DNA of 32,146 nucleotides, from NCBI GenBank assembly GCA_023433205.1, contig JAEZDS010000075.1, forward strand, positions 1 through 32,146. Reading direction: 5' to 3'. Origin of the DNA: Bacteroidota bacterium (GTDB taxonomy: Bacteria; Bacteroidota; Bacteroidia; B-17B0; Aurantibacillaceae). Below are positions 32,031-32,146 of the stretch, piece by piece. Under the pieces are notes generated by a model, which ran no database searches, had not been told where the DNA came from, and saw only the letters and a program-made list of their open reading frames with translations. The first letter of the stretch is position 1. Each line of letters starts with the position of its first letter. Made by a program: the position numbers and the translations under genes.

Positions 32031-32146
32031 ATGAGCAAGAACCTTAATCTCTCATTGGTACAACTCAGTCTCCTGATAGTGCTTTTTGTGATCTCTGCAT
32101 GCAGAAAACATGGCAGCGAGGAATTTACGGCAGAGAACAGCAAACA
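32031..32146 (+). CDS. Tandem lipoprotein array, member 3 (3' cut by window edge)
   Basis: An ATG at 32031, eight bases after member 2, opens a frame that runs to the window end. The first residues give a lipoprotein signal (MSKNLNLSLVQLSLLIVLFV then ISACRKH) with the lipobox cysteine at C24 followed by RKH, as in the CKKH/CRKA of members 1 and 2. The rest is beyond the edge, so membership of the family is inferred from position, spacing and the shared post-cysteine residues. Confidence 0.7.
   Translation, partial: MSKNLNLSLVQLSLLIVLFVISACRKHGSEEFTAENSK

Overview
This 32 kb window looks like chromosomal DNA of a member of the Bacteroidota. The indicators are a type IX secretion (T9SS) C-terminal sorting domain, DUF4296 and DUF4286 proteins, an SDR-type L-threonine dehydrogenase, a short bacterial homogentisate dioxygenase, many small lipoproteins, A/T-rich gene starts with little Shine-Dalgarno signal, and several upstream boxes that fit the Bacteroidota -7 consensus TAnnTTTG. 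No rRNA, tRNA, CRISPR array, transposase, integrase or phage gene was seen, so most of the window reads as core genome with lineage-specific islands.

Layout. 1-2.5 kb: the 3' end of glmS, a secreted orphan protein, a DUF4296 lipoprotein and an FtsB/DivIC-like division protein. 2.5-5.7 kb (minus strand): ferritin, a full-length DsbD-type reductase and a separate DsbD N-terminal-domain protein. 5.75-7.7 kb: a GT2 glycosyltransferase fused to a degenerate polyprenyl-phosphate sugar transferase, with a non-ATG start. 7.98-13.9 kb (plus strand): cysS, a glutaminyl-peptide cyclotransferase lipoprotein, a secreted orphan and polA. 14.2-18.5 kb: two tandem beta-barrel-like paralogues and a T9SS-secreted protein with a C25 (gingipain)-like fold. 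18.5-21.3 kb (minus): tyrS and rpoN. 21.5-22.5 kb: a DUF4286 protein and a conserved hypothetical that converge on a shared bidirectional terminator. 22.6-25.1 kb: an ECF sigma factor, an anti-sigma/serine-protease fusion and two divergent paralogous small lipoproteins. 25.2-30.2 kb: Mrp ATPase, threonine dehydrogenase, TrhO, a lipoprotein and homogentisate dioxygenase. 30.4 kb to the end: a tandem array of at least three paralogous lipoproteins, the last cut by the window edge.

The most system-like element is the sigma/anti-sigma locus at 22.65-25.13 kb. An ECF sigma gene is followed one base later by a single-pass membrane protein. That protein joins a cytoplasmic anti-sigma-like segment to a periplasmic trypsin-like protease with an intact His-Asp-Ser triad. 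Divergent from it is a small lipoprotein gene, and both gene starts carry the same two-part motif, GGTTACCTTT then 10 nt then GGTATWAA. This suggests a self-contained envelope sensor that controls itself and the neighbouring lipoprotein. Secondary points of interest are the C25-like protein whose two expected catalytic residues appear replaced, the GT2/sugar-transferase fusion without the usual transferase motifs, and repeat-rich or hairpin-rich intergenic DNA at 7.74-7.93 kb and 13.9-14.2 kb.
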